Source of the DNA: Leptospira wolffii serovar Khorat str. Khorat-H2
GTDB taxonomy: Bacteria > Spirochaetota > Leptospiria > Leptospirales > Leptospiraceae
NCBI RefSeq assembly: GCF_000306115.2
Contig: NZ_AKWX02000007.1
Location: 806,001-870,000 of the forward strand
Length of the DNA: 64,000 nt
Reading direction: 5' to 3'
Position numbers and translations under genes: made by a program
Notes under the pieces: generated by a model
Database searches by the model: none
Told to the model about the DNA's origin: nothing
The model's input: the letters and a program-made list of their open reading frames with translations, nothing else
Shown here: positions 28,308 through 37,458 of the stretch, one piece after another
How positions within the stretch are numbered: the stretch's first letter is position 1
How the letters are laid out: every line of letters begins with the position of its first letter

Positions 28308-29969
28308 TTACCAGCCTGAGGTTTCGGTTTCCTCCAATATCGACCAGGTTCCGGTGATTTTATTCAGTTTGTATCTGTATGTGAGCTGTTTTCCGCAAGT
28401 GCTCACTCCCTTGGAGAAATTCTTGGTCCTTAGGGAAGTTCCGTTCAATTTCAAGTCCAGATCCAAAGCGGTTCCGAAACAATTAGAGTTATAGAGTTCC
28501 ACTTTGAACTCATGCTCGCTACCAACGCTCATCGCATTATTCAGATTGATTTCTGGTCCCGTATAAACGTCCGAATCAGGATTTGCGCTGAAGAATTCCG
28601 TCCCGTCCATATACAATTTAATGGAATCGTCGACTTTTCCGAGTTTTGCAGTAAAGACTTGCGGATTTTCCGAATATGTAGCCTCACAATCTCTTTGGTC
28701 GTAAACGGTAGTATAGCTCATCTTTGCTACGGAACGATCTTTTAGATAATTAAGAGTGTAAGCGATAGGAGCCCCCGGATTCGCCGCGGAATAATTCGCT
28801 GCTTCCGGATTCGCGAGAAAGTCCCGGATCGCTAGATACATACTCCCGGGATTGGAAGAATTCGCACTGCCGATCGGAGCCAAGGCCAAGCCTGCGTTTC
28901 CACCTCTTACGAAATAGGAGATTCTGGTCTTATCCAAAACTTCTTCGTGGGTCACGGAGACTTCTCCTCCTATAGGAGGAACCGGAGAAACCGCGGTCAA
29001 TAATCCCGGATTCCAAGCCACTTCCAAAGCTGTCTTTACTTGGAGAGCTGTGTATTCGGATTCCAATAGGAAGTATACGACTCTACCGAAGGAAACCTTG
29101 GATACGTATAGAGGAGGATTGTTTTCCGCGATCTGACCTTCCGGATCCTGGAAATTTCCCAGGTCCTTGAATACGGAAGTGGAAAGAATCGGATCCTCGA
29201 AATTCACATCATAAAACTTTTGTGTAAACTTCATGAGGATATAGTTTTTCTTACCCAGATTATCGATTCCAAGGCTCGTCTTTAAGGCGACATCCGAGAA
29301 TCTGGCATCCAAGCCTAGATTGAATAAAAGATGGTTCTCGCTATAAACCTGCTCTACACTGAAAGAAGCATCCGCTGCAGTTCCTACAACATTGGTGGAA
29401 AGTAGGTCTTCGATTGCTTGCTTCACATTAGAAGGCGAAATCTTGTCCAATTCCTTGGAGTAAATCGCATTAGGCGCCAATTTCACTCCGGTTAGGAATA
29501 TCTTTCCTCCGGCGCGAGGGATTGTAATCGCAGTATAGCCTCCTGCCTCCAGGTATTTCCCCTGCAACAAGGCTCCCGGATATAATACTTCTATTCCTTG
29601 GTTCAGAATAGCACGGTCCGCTAGATTTCTGATCTCGGAAGCTCCCCATTGGGTAGTCGTGCAGGAATAATGCCCCGTTTTAGAATCCGGGATCGGAATC
29701 CCGGCAGGAAAAGGAGTAATATTCTCCTTGTTGGAAGCGGAGAGGGCCTTTCCATAAGAAGGCTCCGTATACAGGGATCCCGTAGCTGCGATCTTCAATC
29801 CGCCTACACTAGAGTCCGTAGCCGGTTGTTGCCCTGAGGAAGATCCACCCAATAGACCCAAAAGTCCTAAGGGAGAATTTCCGGATGGAGAGCAGGAAAA
29901 GTAAAGAGCGAAAACGCTCAGGATTCCCGACAATATATAGATTTGCTTTCGATTCGATTTGGATTTCAT
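28308..29969 (-). CDS. Lipoprotein related to cholesterol-dependent (thiol-activated) cytolysins
   Basis: The 553-residue protein has a lipoprotein signal (lipid Cys near 26 in LYFSCSPSG), a low-complexity Gly/Ser linker to about 50, and then a cytolysin core. Landmarks that match perfringolysin-type toxins in order are: LYPGALLQG (129-137); QVYSENHLLFNLGL (about 207-220) and TSLGID; KKNYILMKFTQKFYDV (240-255); NPPLYVSKVSFGRVVYFLLE (284-303); a Gly-Gly pair in SYFVRGGNAG (356-357); and APIAYTLNYLKDRSVA (400-415). These cover the membrane-hairpin and beta-sheet domains. The last ~115 residues differ from toxin domain 4, and the Trp-rich undecapeptide ECTGLAWEWWR is absent. Family membership is strong; pore formation, target and surface exposure are inferred. 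The start (ATG 29969) is chosen for the signal peptide. Confidence 0.82.
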   Translation of the reverse strand: MKSKSNRKQIYILSGILSVFALYFSCSPSGNSPLGLLGLLGGSSSGQQPATDSSVGGLKIAATGSLYTEPSYGKALSASNKENITPFPAGIPIPDSKTGHYSCTTTQWGASEIRNLADRAILNQGIEVLYPGALLQGKYLEAGGYTAITIPRAGGKIFLTGVKLAPNAIYSKELDKISPSNVKQAIEDLLSTNVVGTAADASFSVEQVYSENHLLFNLGLDARFSDVALKTSLGIDNLGKKNYILMKFTQKFYDVNFEDPILSTSVFKDLGNFQDPEGQIAENNPPLYVSKVSFGRVVYFLLESEYTALQVKTALEVAWNPGLLTAVSPVPPIGGEVSVTHEEVLDKTRISYFVRGGNAGLALAPIGSANSSNPGSMYLAIRDFLANPEAANYSAANPGAPIAYTLNYLKDRSVAKMSYTTVYDQRDCEATYSENPQVFTAKLGKVDDSIKLYMDGTEFFSANPDSDVYTGPEINLNNAMSVGSEHEFKVELYNSNCFGTALDLDLKLNGTSLRTKNFSKGVSTCGKQLTYRYKLNKITGTWSILEETETSGW

Positions 29970-30294
29970 TTGATTCTCATTCACCAGATTTCGTTTGCAC
30001 CTACGATTGGAGCGAACGCTACACACTTGCAAGAATTATTATGTTTTTGAGAGAATCGCCGAATTCCGTTGGAACACGTTATCTATATTATAAATAATTT
30101 ACATTCAAATCCCGTATAAGGGAAATAAGTGAATTTGAGGAAATATAAGTAAAATAGAGGCTCGTCCGGAAGACGGCATGGAAAAAATTTGTGAAAAATA
30201 AGTAAGTTTTTTCGAGGGAAGAGGAGGGGGATGGAAATCTTAGAGAAAGCTATCTATAATTGAGAATAAGAAGGGCTTTTTGTCTTCCAAACGA
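29970..30294. other. Intergenic region between the cytolysin-like gene and fbp
   Basis: About 325 bp, AT-rich, with no convincing gene. On the minus strand TTGAAT (near 30104-30109) followed about 15 bases later by TATAGA could be a promoter for the cytolysin-like gene; this is weak. On the plus strand a 10-codon frame at 30231-30263 follows GAGGAGGGG, but nothing else supports it. Confidence 0.3.
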
Positions 30295-30328
30295 ATCGGC
30301 GGCTCGGTCCATATCCCAGGCCGCCGAT
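30295..30328 (-). terminator. Hairpin terminator of fbp
   Basis: ATCGGCGGC and GCCGCCGAT form a perfect 9-bp GC-rich stem around a 16-base loop, 7 bases past the fbp stop on the minus strand. The tail on that side (TTCGTTT) is only mildly T-rich. Confidence 0.6.
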
Positions 30329-30335
30329 ATCCGAT

Positions 30336-31358
30336 TTATTTCTTTATAAACGTAAGGAAATGCTCTACCTCGTTTTTAGAACCCACTATAAAAGTGGTTC
30401 TTTCGTGCAATTCTTCCGGTTGTAGGTCTAGAATTCTTTTTCCTTCTACGGTTACGGCCATTCCTCCCGCTTGTTCCGCGATCAATGCCATAGGCGCTAC
30501 TTCATACAAGAGTCTGAGTTTTCCTTTGGGATATTTGGAGGATTTCGTATCGTTTGGATAGAGGAAGATTCCGCCTTTGAGCAGGTTTCTATGGAAATCG
30601 GCCACAAGGGACCCGATATATCGAAGGGATTGAGGTTTTCTGCCGCCTTCGATGGACTTGATATTTCGGATATAATTCTTCACTTCATCCGACCAATAAT
30701 CATAATTTCCTTCGTTGATGGAGTAGATTCCTCCGGACTCCGGCATTTTCATTTCCGGGTGGGAGAGTAAAAATTCCCCGCAAGAAGGGTCCAAGGTGAA
30801 TCCGGAAACTCCCTTTCCTACGCATAGAACGAGCATTGTTGAGGAACCGTAAACGATATATCCAGCGGCTCTTTGCTTGGAGCCTTTTTGTAGAAGGTCT
30901 TCCTTGGTTCCGGGAGTTCCTTGGGGAGAAGTTCTGAGATGCACGGAGAAAATGGTCCCAATGGAAACGTTTGCGTCTATATTCGAGGATCCGTCCAGTG
31001 GGTCGATAGCGATCGTATATTTGCCTATCTTATAACCGGTCGGAATGGAGATAACATCTTCCTGTTCCTCGCTTCCCATAACGCAAAGGTGTCCGCAACG
31101 TGTAAGTGTATGGGTAAAGATCTTATCCGCATACTCGTCTAGTTTCATCACTGTTTCGCCCTGAACGTTCGTTTGATCGGTGGCTCCTAAGATATTCTCT
31201 AGTAGACCCGCTTTTCTCACTTCTCTGGAAACCACTTTGGCTGCGTAGACTAGATGGCTCATGAGTGCCGTAAAATCCCCGGTTGCCTGGGGTAATTTGA
31301 GTTGTTCCTCGATTAAGTATTGGGAAAGACTCATCAATTGAGTTGGATGGGCGCTCAC
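30336..31358 (-). CDS. fbp: Fructose-1,6-bisphosphatase, class I
   Basis: The 340-residue gluconeogenic enzyme removes the 1-phosphate of fructose-1,6-bisphosphate. It carries the metal/phosphate site AIDPLDGSSNIDANVSIGT, an early VQGETVMKLDEYAD segment and EVAPMALIAEQAGG near the end, all typical of class I. Length matches when the GTG at 31358 is used as start; AAGGAG lies 8 bases before it, while the open frame further upstream has no such site. Gluconeogenesis is essential in Leptospira, which live on fatty acids and do not use sugars as carbon source. Confidence 0.95.
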   Translation of the reverse strand: MSAHPTQLMSLSQYLIEEQLKLPQATGDFTALMSHLVYAAKVVSREVRKAGLLENILGATDQTNVQGETVMKLDEYADKIFTHTLTRCGHLCVMGSEEQEDVISIPTGYKIGKYTIAIDPLDGSSNIDANVSIGTIFSVHLRTSPQGTPGTKEDLLQKGSKQRAAGYIVYGSSTMLVLCVGKGVSGFTLDPSCGEFLLSHPEMKMPESGGIYSINEGNYDYWSDEVKNYIRNIKSIEGGRKPQSLRYIGSLVADFHRNLLKGGIFLYPNDTKSSKYPKGKLRLLYEVAPMALIAEQAGGMAVTVEGKRILDLQPEELHERTTFIVGSKNEVEHFLTFIKK

Positions 31359-31531
31359 GATCGGACTCCTTTTGCGATTTTCGCTCTTACCGGATAGGAA
31401 ATCGCCCCTGTCCCCGCTGACAAGCCGGATTTCCGGCATGAATTCTTGCCCTAAATCACATTATCTCAGGGCATTCGTTTCCGAAAATGGCTGCAATTTT
31501 CGATACTGCCGGTCGATATTCGTAAAGAATC

Positions 31532-31963
31532 ATGGAAAACCAGAATCCAAGGCCTCCGATTCCCGACGTTTTCGAGGAATTCACCAATCAATTCCTCCGA
31601 GATGTGAAAAATTCACTTAGCACTGAAATGGTTCTAACCCATTTTTATTTCCAAGATCTATCCCAGTATTTTCGGTTGTTGGGAGAGCAAAAGTCCGGTG
31701 AGATATTGGGAGAGTTAAAATCCGTCATCCAAGCCCACCTACGTCCTTACGATAAGCTTTATGTTATGAATTCACGTTCGTTTCTCACGTTCTGTCCGGA
31801 TTGCAAACTGGATATAGTAAAAAGTCGTTTCGACGAAGTGATTTTCCAAGTAAACCATCTAATCATAGACTATGAAATTCGATTTTTGGAACTAAACGAA
31901 CCCCCGGATTCTTTCCGCCCAGTTTACGAAAAACTTCTGAAACCGCTGGCAGAATCCCTATAA
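31532..31963 (+). CDS. Hypothetical protein with degenerate GGDEF-like fold pattern
   Basis: This 143-residue protein is not clearly assignable. Its middle reads like a diguanylate cyclase half: GEQKSGEILGELKSVIQAHLRPYDKLYVM corresponds to the helix and strand before the GGDEF turn (quoted in overlapping parts), and NSRSFLTFCPDC stands where GGDEF would be, so the catalytic residues are missing. If the match is real the protein cannot make c-di-GMP and may bind a partner. There is no signal peptide. It starts a plus-strand series of small genes leading to rpsU. Confidence 0.55.
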   Translation: MENQNPRPPIPDVFEEFTNQFLRDVKNSLSTEMVLTHFYFQDLSQYFRLLGEQKSGEILGELKSVIQAHLRPYDKLYVMNSRSFLTFCPDCKLDIVKSRFDEVIFQVNHLIIDYEIRFLELNEPPDSFRPVYEKLLKPLAESL

Positions 31964-32066
31964 TATTCTTCTCTTTTCTGCCGATATTTTCCGGTTCGAA
32001 AAAAAAAATCTCTATAGTGAAAGTGAACGTTTGTACCGTTAATTTAGAAGGTGGGGAAGGTGATAT

Positions 32067-32282
32067 ATGAAAGACCGCAAAGATAAATTCAAGACGATTC
32101 TGGAACGTTACATCAATTATCGCGGTATAGATATCATTCTTACCTTAAAAGATGGAACCGTCATCGAGTTGGATAAGAATCGAAGAATGGACGGAGACGT
32201 CGTAATCAAAAACGGCGAGTTTGGAATCGAGGCTACGATCGAAATTTCCAAGATCCAAAAAGCCGATTTTTTCGCAGCATAA
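32067..32282 (+). CDS. Hypothetical protein, 71 residues
   Basis: The small protein is charged and soluble, with an N-terminal helix (KDKFKTILERYINYRG) and alternating strands after it (DIILTLKDGTVIELDKN). A good ribosome binding site, GGGGAAGG, lies before the ATG. I do not recognise the family. Codon use agrees with neighbours, so I take it as real. Confidence 0.6.
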   Translation: MKDRKDKFKTILERYINYRGIDIILTLKDGTVIELDKNRRMDGDVVIKNGEFGIEATIEISKIQKADFFAA

Positions 32283-32388
32283 GTGATTTCCTCGGAAAAA
32301 AATCCCCTTTAATTCTTGCCCCCGACTTTTAATTGATATAAAATCGATTCCCGCAAAAGGAACGGATGCCTTCAAGGAGGAAGGTGTG

Positions 32389-32853
32389 ATGGAATCGATT
32401 CTCTTTGTCCTAATGGCGGGCCTTTTCGGGACCGTCTGTATGTCCGCCGTAATGTGGTCCATCCATTACGCCGGTTCCACCAACGCGGATATGATACGAG
32501 CCATCGGTAGCTTCTTCACAAAAAAGATGGAGACCGCTTTTGTTCCGGGCATCGTCACTCATATCGTATTCGGAGTGATGTTCGCGTTTCCCTATGTGTT
32601 TCTCATCAATCTCGCTCCCCATATCTTTATCGCGTCCATAGTTACCGGCGGGGCAGTTGGCTTCTTTCACGGATATTTGGTCGGTTTTCTGTTGGTTTCG
32701 TTGGTAGCTCAAAAGCACCCTTTGGAGCAATTCAGGGAAGCGGGGATTAGCGTGGCGGCCGCCCATGTATTCGGGCATTTGATCTACGGAGTGGCGATCG
32801 GGCTTTCCGTAGGGTATTTCGGCATCGATTTAAAAAGCCAGATCGGAGGCTAG
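32389..32853 (+). CDS. Small four-helix membrane protein
   Basis: The 154-residue protein has four hydrophobic segments near residues 2-22, 45-65, 70-95 and 118-140, with short polar loops. I see no motif that gives a function; the HxxG-type histidines (VTHIVFGVMF, AAHVFGHLIYG) repeat in two helices, suggesting internal similarity. ATG at 32389 follows AAGGAGG by 8 bases; the GTG three bases earlier is an alternative. It stands 206 bp before rpsU. Confidence 0.6.
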   Translation: MESILFVLMAGLFGTVCMSAVMWSIHYAGSTNADMIRAIGSFFTKKMETAFVPGIVTHIVFGVMFAFPYVFLINLAPHIFIASIVTGGAVGFFHGYLVGFLLVSLVAQKHPLEQFREAGISVAAAHVFGHLIYGVAIGLSVGYFGIDLKSQIGG

Positions 32854-33059
32854 AAAAGTCGGTTTTAACCATTTCTGGTCAAAATCGACCCGATTGACGT
32901 TGACTTCCAACCCGGTCAACGGAAATTAGTAAATACGGGATATTTTGTCCCCAGAGTTTCCGGGTTTGGGGAGCGATTCCCATTATATGTCCGGCGCATT
33001 TGTTCGGGAAGCTGTTTTTACGGTTTCCAAAAGTATCCAAGCAGGAGGAGTTCCACCGA

Positions 33060-33269
33060 ATGGTAGGAATCATCGTTAAGGAAGGAGAATCCATCGAGTC
33101 CGCTCTCAAGCGTTTTAAGAGAGATTGCGCGAACGCTGGAATCATGAGCGAGATCAAAAGACGCGAATTTTATGAAAAGCCTAGCATCAAAAAGAAAAAG
33201 GCTCTCGAATCCGCAAAACGTAAGTTAGAAAAGAAAAAACGTCTCTTCTCTCGTAAAGACCGCGGTTAA
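33060..33269 (+). CDS. rpsU: Ribosomal protein bS21
   Basis: The 69-residue protein starts MVGIIVKEGESIESALKRFK and has the typical KRREFYEKPS turn and a lysine/arginine-rich tail. bS21 sits by the anti-Shine-Dalgarno end of 16S rRNA. GGAGGAG lies 10 bases before the ATG; a longer open frame from 33000 is not needed. It is the first gene of the block rpsU-yqeY-dnaG-rpoD, the classic macromolecular synthesis arrangement linking translation, replication priming and transcription. Confidence 0.96.
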   Translation: MVGIIVKEGESIESALKRFKRDCANAGIMSEIKRREFYEKPSIKKKKALESAKRKLEKKKRLFSRKDRG

Positions 33270-33309
33270 TCCCCGGTCTTCCTACGAGCGGAAATAAAAG
33301 GGAACGGGT

Positions 33310-33759
33310 ATGTCCCTGCAATTAAAAATCAATGCAGATCTAAAGGAAGCGATCAAATCCAAACAGGAACCGCTTCTATCCACTCTTCGCCTATTAAAAG
33401 CGGATATTCAATACGAGCTCACTAAAACGGGAGCCCAGGAATTGAATGACGAGCAGGTCATTACCTTAATCAAACGCGGATACGCAAAACGTACTGACGC
33501 AATCCAGATGTACGAAAAAGCGAATCGCACGGACCTCGCCGAAAAAGAAAAGGCAGAGGCCGAAGTTCTCAAATCCTATCTTCCTCCGGACGTACCGGAA
33601 GAGCAGATCCAAGCGGCAGTCGAAAAAATCGTACAAGAAATGAACGCATCCGGCCCAAAAGATATCGGAAAGGTCATGGGCAGGGTGATGGCCGAATTTA
33701 AAGGATTGAATATAGACGGATCAAAGGTCTCTGCGATCGTAAAATCCAAACTTTCCTAA
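33310..33759 (+). CDS. yqeY: GatB/YqeY-domain protein
   Basis: The 149-residue product is a complete YqeY: LKEAIKSKQEPLLSTLRLL near the start, KRGYAKRTDAIQMYEKANR in the middle and the end DIGKVMGRVMAEFKG. This domain is the tRNA-binding part of GatB as a free protein; its cellular role is not settled. It is set between rpsU and dnaG, as in many bacteria, and is co-directional with short gaps (40 and 13 bp). Confidence 0.93.
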   Translation: MSLQLKINADLKEAIKSKQEPLLSTLRLLKADIQYELTKTGAQELNDEQVITLIKRGYAKRTDAIQMYEKANRTDLAEKEKAEAEVLKSYLPPDVPEEQIQAAVEKIVQEMNASGPKDIGKVMGRVMAEFKGLNIDGSKVSAIVKSKLS

Positions 33760-33772
33760 GCGGGCAAAACCA

Positions 33773-35563
33773 TTGCAGTTCCAAAGGGAATTCATCGACC
33801 GGATACGTAGGGAAGTTCCCATCGAAAGTTTTATCAGTCGATTTGTACCTTTGCAAAAAAGGGGTAGAACCATGGTAGGTCTTTGCCCCTTCCACCAAGA
33901 AAAAACCCCTTCTTTCAATGTATCCGTAGACAAGCAATTCTACCATTGCTTCGGATGCAAGGCATCCGGAGATATCTTTCAATTCGTAATGAGTTACGAG
34001 AAGGTAGATTTCCAAAGAGCAAAGGAGATTCTCTCCGAGTATTCCGGAATTCCTATCCAAGAAAAAGGAAAGGAAGAAAGGGACAGAACCGAACTATTAT
34101 ATAAAGTAAATAAGCGAGCGCTCCAATTCTTCCAAGAGAATTTGCGGGCACCTGCGGGACTCGCCGCAAGAGAATATCTTTCCTCCAGGGGTTTGGGAGA
34201 GGAAGTCCAAAAGTCTTTCCAGCTAGGGTATGCTCCTGCCGGCTTCCAGAATCTGACTCCAAAGGTTTTCCAAACCAGGGAGGAGATCAAGGCGGCATTG
34301 GAAGTCGGCCTCATCCGAGAGTCGGATAAGGGAAGAGAGCCCTACGATTTTTTTAGGGACAGGATCATGTTTCCCGTCTTCGATCTTTCCGGTCGAGTCA
34401 TCGCATTTTCGGGTAGAATTATAGGTCCGGGCAAGGAAGCGAAATATGTGAATAGCCCTGCTTCTTCCATTTTCGACAAGGGCAGGACATTCTATCATTT
34501 AAACCAGGCCAAAGAATTCGTCCAGAAATCCAGAACCGCCGTTTTGGTGGAGGGATATTTGGATGTCATCGGTCTCGTAGATAAGGGCGTAGAAAATACG
34601 GTAGCTTGTATGGGAACCGCGGTGACCGAAAATCATATCCGCACGATTAAGAAATTCTCCGATCGATTTCTCTTGGTTCTGGACGGGGATTCCGCAGGAA
34701 GGAAAGGGGCTCTGCACGCAGCCGAACTTTGCCTAAAAGAGGGTTTGGAGTGCGCCGTTGTATTATTGCCGGAAGGAAAAGATCCTTTCGACCTTTCCAA
34801 GGAAATCAGCCGCCAAGAATTGCATAAATTATTAGAGAATTCCACTCCCGCATCCTCCTTCGTTGTGGACGAATTATTAGATAGAGCGGATTCTCGTGCC
34901 CTTCCGGAAAAAAAGAGAAAGGCCTTGGACAATCTGTATTCGTTTTTAAGGGGCTTAAATCGGGACTCCGATAGGGAATTCTTTCTGGGACTGGGAGCTC
35001 GTAAATTGGGAATCAGCATGGATGCGGTTTTACGAGATTATAAAGGGGGAGGAGCCAAGTTTGGCGCCCAAGGGTCCGATAATAATAGGACAAAGACTAG
35101 AGAAAGCGGTTCCGGTCCAAGTGCTGCGGAGAATTGCGAGAGAGAAATCATCGCTCTACTCATTCGGATCGGCGCATTGTTCCAGTTTTCCGAGGAAGTG
35201 TCGAATTTGGAATTCTTGGATACGAAAAGCGCCTTTCTATGGGACTTTTTATATACTAGATACGCTAGCGAAGAGGAGATCTCTCCTGCGGCGATCATTG
35301 CCTCGGAAATTCCCGGGGAATTTAAGGAAGCGATCGCTCCCTTTCTTTTGGATGAATCGGAAATGAGCGTCGAGGATGCTTCAACGATATTCAAGAGACT
35401 TTTAAAACAACAAAAGGTCTTCGTCATCGACGAGAAGATGAAGGAATTGGATTCCGATTCCTCCTTAGACCAATTGGAAAAACTTACAAAACTGGCATAT
35501 TATAGGACCGAGAAAGCGAAGCTGTTGGAAAATATTCGCGGCGAGAACTCGGGCGTTAGATAG
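33773..35563 (+). CDS. dnaG: DNA primase
   Basis: The 596-residue primase has the N-terminal CHC2 zinc ribbon ([14 protein letters not shown] then [10 protein letters not shown]), the catalytic Toprim domain ([19 protein letters not shown]) and a C-terminal helicase-binding region. It lays RNA primers at the replication fork. The start codon appears to be TTG at 33773, giving [15 protein letters not shown], in line with family N-termini; no strong ribosome binding site is seen, so translation may depend on yqeY 13 bp upstream. rpoD follows after 11 bp. Confidence 0.96.
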   Translation: MQFQREFIDRIRREVPIESFISRFVPLQKRGRTMVGLCPFHQEKTPSFNVSVDKQFYHCFGCKASGDIFQFVMSYEKVDFQRAKEILSEYSGIPIQEKGKEERDRTELLYKVNKRALQFFQENLRAPAGLAAREYLSSRGLGEEVQKSFQLGYAPAGFQNLTPKVFQTREEIKAALEVGLIRESDKGREPYDFFRDRIMFPVFDLSGRVIAFSGRIIGPGKEAKYVNSPASSIFDKGRTFYHLNQAKEFVQKSRTAVLVEGYLDVIGLVDKGVENTVACMGTAVTENHIRTIKKFSDRFLLVLDGDSAGRKGALHAAELCLKEGLECAVVLLPEGKDPFDLSKEISRQELHKLLENSTPASSFVVDELLDRADSRALPEKKRKALDNLYSFLRGLNRDSDREFFLGLGARKLGISMDAVLRDYKGGGAKFGAQGSDNNRTKTRESGSGPSAAENCEREIIALLIRIGALFQFSEEVSNLEFLDTKSAFLWDFLYTRYASEEEISPAAIIASEIPGEFKEAIAPFLLDESEMSVEDASTIFKRLLKQQKVFVIDEKMKELDSDSSLDQLEKLTKLAYYRTEKAKLLENIRGENSGVR

Positions 35564-35574
35564 GGGACCTTAGA

Positions 35575-37341
35575 ATGGAAAATCTGCAAAGCATGCCGGA
35601 AGTTCAGAAGATCATCGCGATAGGAAAAGCGAATAGCGAAATTTCCTACGACGAGATCAATGAGATCCTTCCGGATAAAATCCTAAACTCGGAGAAGATA
35701 GACGACGTATTCACTCTTCTTCACGAGATGGGTATAGAAATCGTAGAAGAATATACCCGTAAGACTTTGGAGCCAGCTTCCTCCATTCTTCCCAAGGAAG
35801 ATCCGTCTCTACCTGCTAAGCCCGCACGTAAGAAAAAGGAAACAGCTTCTTCCGCGGGAGGTTCCGAAGATCCGATCCGTCTGTATTTAAAGGAAATCGG
35901 TAAGGTAAACCTGATCTCCGGAGAGACCGAAGTATTCCTCGCTAAGAAGATCGAAAAAGGCGAGAAGATCATCGAGGAAACCATCTTAGGCTCTTCTATT
36001 CTACGCGCGAACTTCATTAAGCTTTTACCTAAGATCCGCAGTAAGAAGACGAAAGTATACGATCTGGTCCGCGTGGACAAGATGTATGCAATGAACGCGG
36101 AAGAGGCCAAAAAATTAGAGGAACTCTTCTTCAAGAATATATCCGTCATCCAAGAACAGGAAAAAGTATTACAAGAAGCGCAATCCAGGATCCGTAAATA
36201 TTCCGAAAACTCCAAGAAATACAAGGAGTTCAAGGAGAAGATCGACGTATCCAAAGGGATCATAGACACCGCCGTCAGAGAATTGGGAGTCTCACAAAAA
36301 GAGATCCAGAAAATCTCCCAGAAGATCAAATCCATGGTCTTCCGCATCAAAGAGATCGATCGTCATTTCCTAAAAATCAAGGCTCAATACGGCTACGACG
36401 TTAAGGATATCAAGGCCTTCAACCGCTTCATAGAGAAGAATGAGAAGCTGGAAGATATCGAAAAGATGATGGGCGTCTCCATAGACGAGGTCCGAGAAGT
36501 CATCAAGGATATCCGAAACAACGAAAGAAAGCTCCGTCGTATGGAGCAAGAGGCGGGATCTTCCGTCCAGGAAATCAAAGACTGGGGCGAGAAAATCATT
36601 AAGGGCGAGAGAGAAATCGCCCAAGCCAAGAAGGAACTCGTTAAAGCGAACCTACGACTCGTTGTTTCCATCGCGAAGCGTTACGCCAACCGAGGAATGC
36701 ATTTCTTCGACCTGATCCAAGAAGGAAATATCGGTCTTATCAAAGCGGTAGACAAATTCGAATACAAGAAAGGGTATAAGTTCTCGACTTACGCCACTTG
36801 GTGGATTCGTCAGGCGATCACTCGCGCTATTTCCGACCAGGCAAGAACCATCCGCGTTCCTGTCCATATGATCGAGCAGGTCAATAAGGTGATCCGCGAG
36901 ACTAGGCTATTCGTCCAGGAATTCGGAAGGGATCCTTCCAACGAGGAAATCGCGGAACGTTTAGGCTGGCCTGTCCAGAAAGTCAAAGCGGTGAAAAACG
37001 TAGCCAGAGAACCGATCTCTCTCGAGATTCCCGTCGGATCCGAAGAAGATTCCGAGTTGGGAGATTTCATCGAAGACAAGGATGTGGAGTCTCCGGTAAA
37101 TTCCGCCGCTTCCAGTATTCTTGCGGAACAAATTCGTCAGGTATTACATACTCTTCCTGCGAGGGAACAGAAAGTGATTCGCATGCGTTTCGGTTTGGAC
37201 GACGGTTATCCGCAAACTCTGGAAGAGGTAGGATACCAATTCAAGGTCACTCGGGAGAGGATCCGTCAGATCGAAGCGAAAGCTCTTCGAAGACTGCGAC
37301 ATCCTTCCAGATCCAAGAAACTACGGGATTATATCGATTAA
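35575..37341 (+). CDS. rpoD: Primary RNA polymerase sigma factor (sigma-70)
   Basis: The 588-residue sigma factor contains regions 1.2 ([17 protein letters not shown]), a large non-conserved insert of lysine-rich helices, region 2 with [20 protein letters not shown] and the -10 reading [17 protein letters not shown], region 3, and region 4 with the -35 helix-turn-helix [19 protein letters not shown]. It directs housekeeping transcription. It closes the macromolecular synthesis block and converges on glpD, with a perfect hairpin between them. Confidence 0.97.
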   Translation: MENLQSMPEVQKIIAIGKANSEISYDEINEILPDKILNSEKIDDVFTLLHEMGIEIVEEYTRKTLEPASSILPKEDPSLPAKPARKKKETASSAGGSEDPIRLYLKEIGKVNLISGETEVFLAKKIEKGEKIIEETILGSSILRANFIKLLPKIRSKKTKVYDLVRVDKMYAMNAEEAKKLEELFFKNISVIQEQEKVLQEAQSRIRKYSENSKKYKEFKEKIDVSKGIIDTAVRELGVSQKEIQKISQKIKSMVFRIKEIDRHFLKIKAQYGYDVKDIKAFNRFIEKNEKLEDIEKMMGVSIDEVREVIKDIRNNERKLRRMEQEAGSSVQEIKDWGEKIIKGEREIAQAKKELVKANLRLVVSIAKRYANRGMHFFDLIQEGNIGLIKAVDKFEYKKGYKFSTYATWWIRQAITRAISDQARTIRVPVHMIEQVNKVIRETRLFVQEFGRDPSNEEIAERLGWPVQKVKAVKNVAREPISLEIPVGSEEDSELGDFIEDKDVESPVNSAASSILAEQIRQVLHTLPAREQKVIRMRFGLDDGYPQTLEEVGYQFKVTRERIRQIEAKALRRLRHPSRSKKLRDYID

Positions 37342-37421
37342 TTTTCCTCGATACACGCTTCGCGCACTCGGAATCCTATTTCGGTCTTCCTTGTATCAAA
37401 GCTGAAATGTATGGTCCCCGA

Positions 37422-37447
37422 ATGATTTTCCCGAAAGGGAAAATCAT
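37422..37447. terminator. 11-bp GNRA-loop hairpin between rpoD and glpD
   Basis: ATGATTTTCCC-GAAA-GGGAAAATCAT is a perfect inverted repeat with a GAAA tetraloop, placed 80 bp past rpoD and 12 bp past the glpD stop. It has A-rich arms on both sides and serves both convergent genes in theory; no long T-run is present. Confidence 0.6.
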
Positions 37448-37458
37448 ATCGAGGGGCC

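Noticed and set aside
29300..29969. Cytolysin-like protein as an ordinary Leptospira lipoprotein of the LipL type
   Set aside because: Several ordered motifs match cytolysins, which LipL proteins lack.
30231..30263. Ten-codon frame after GAGGAGGGG
   Set aside because: It has a fine ribosome binding site but is too short to judge, has no stop-linked downstream gene on its strand, and no other support.
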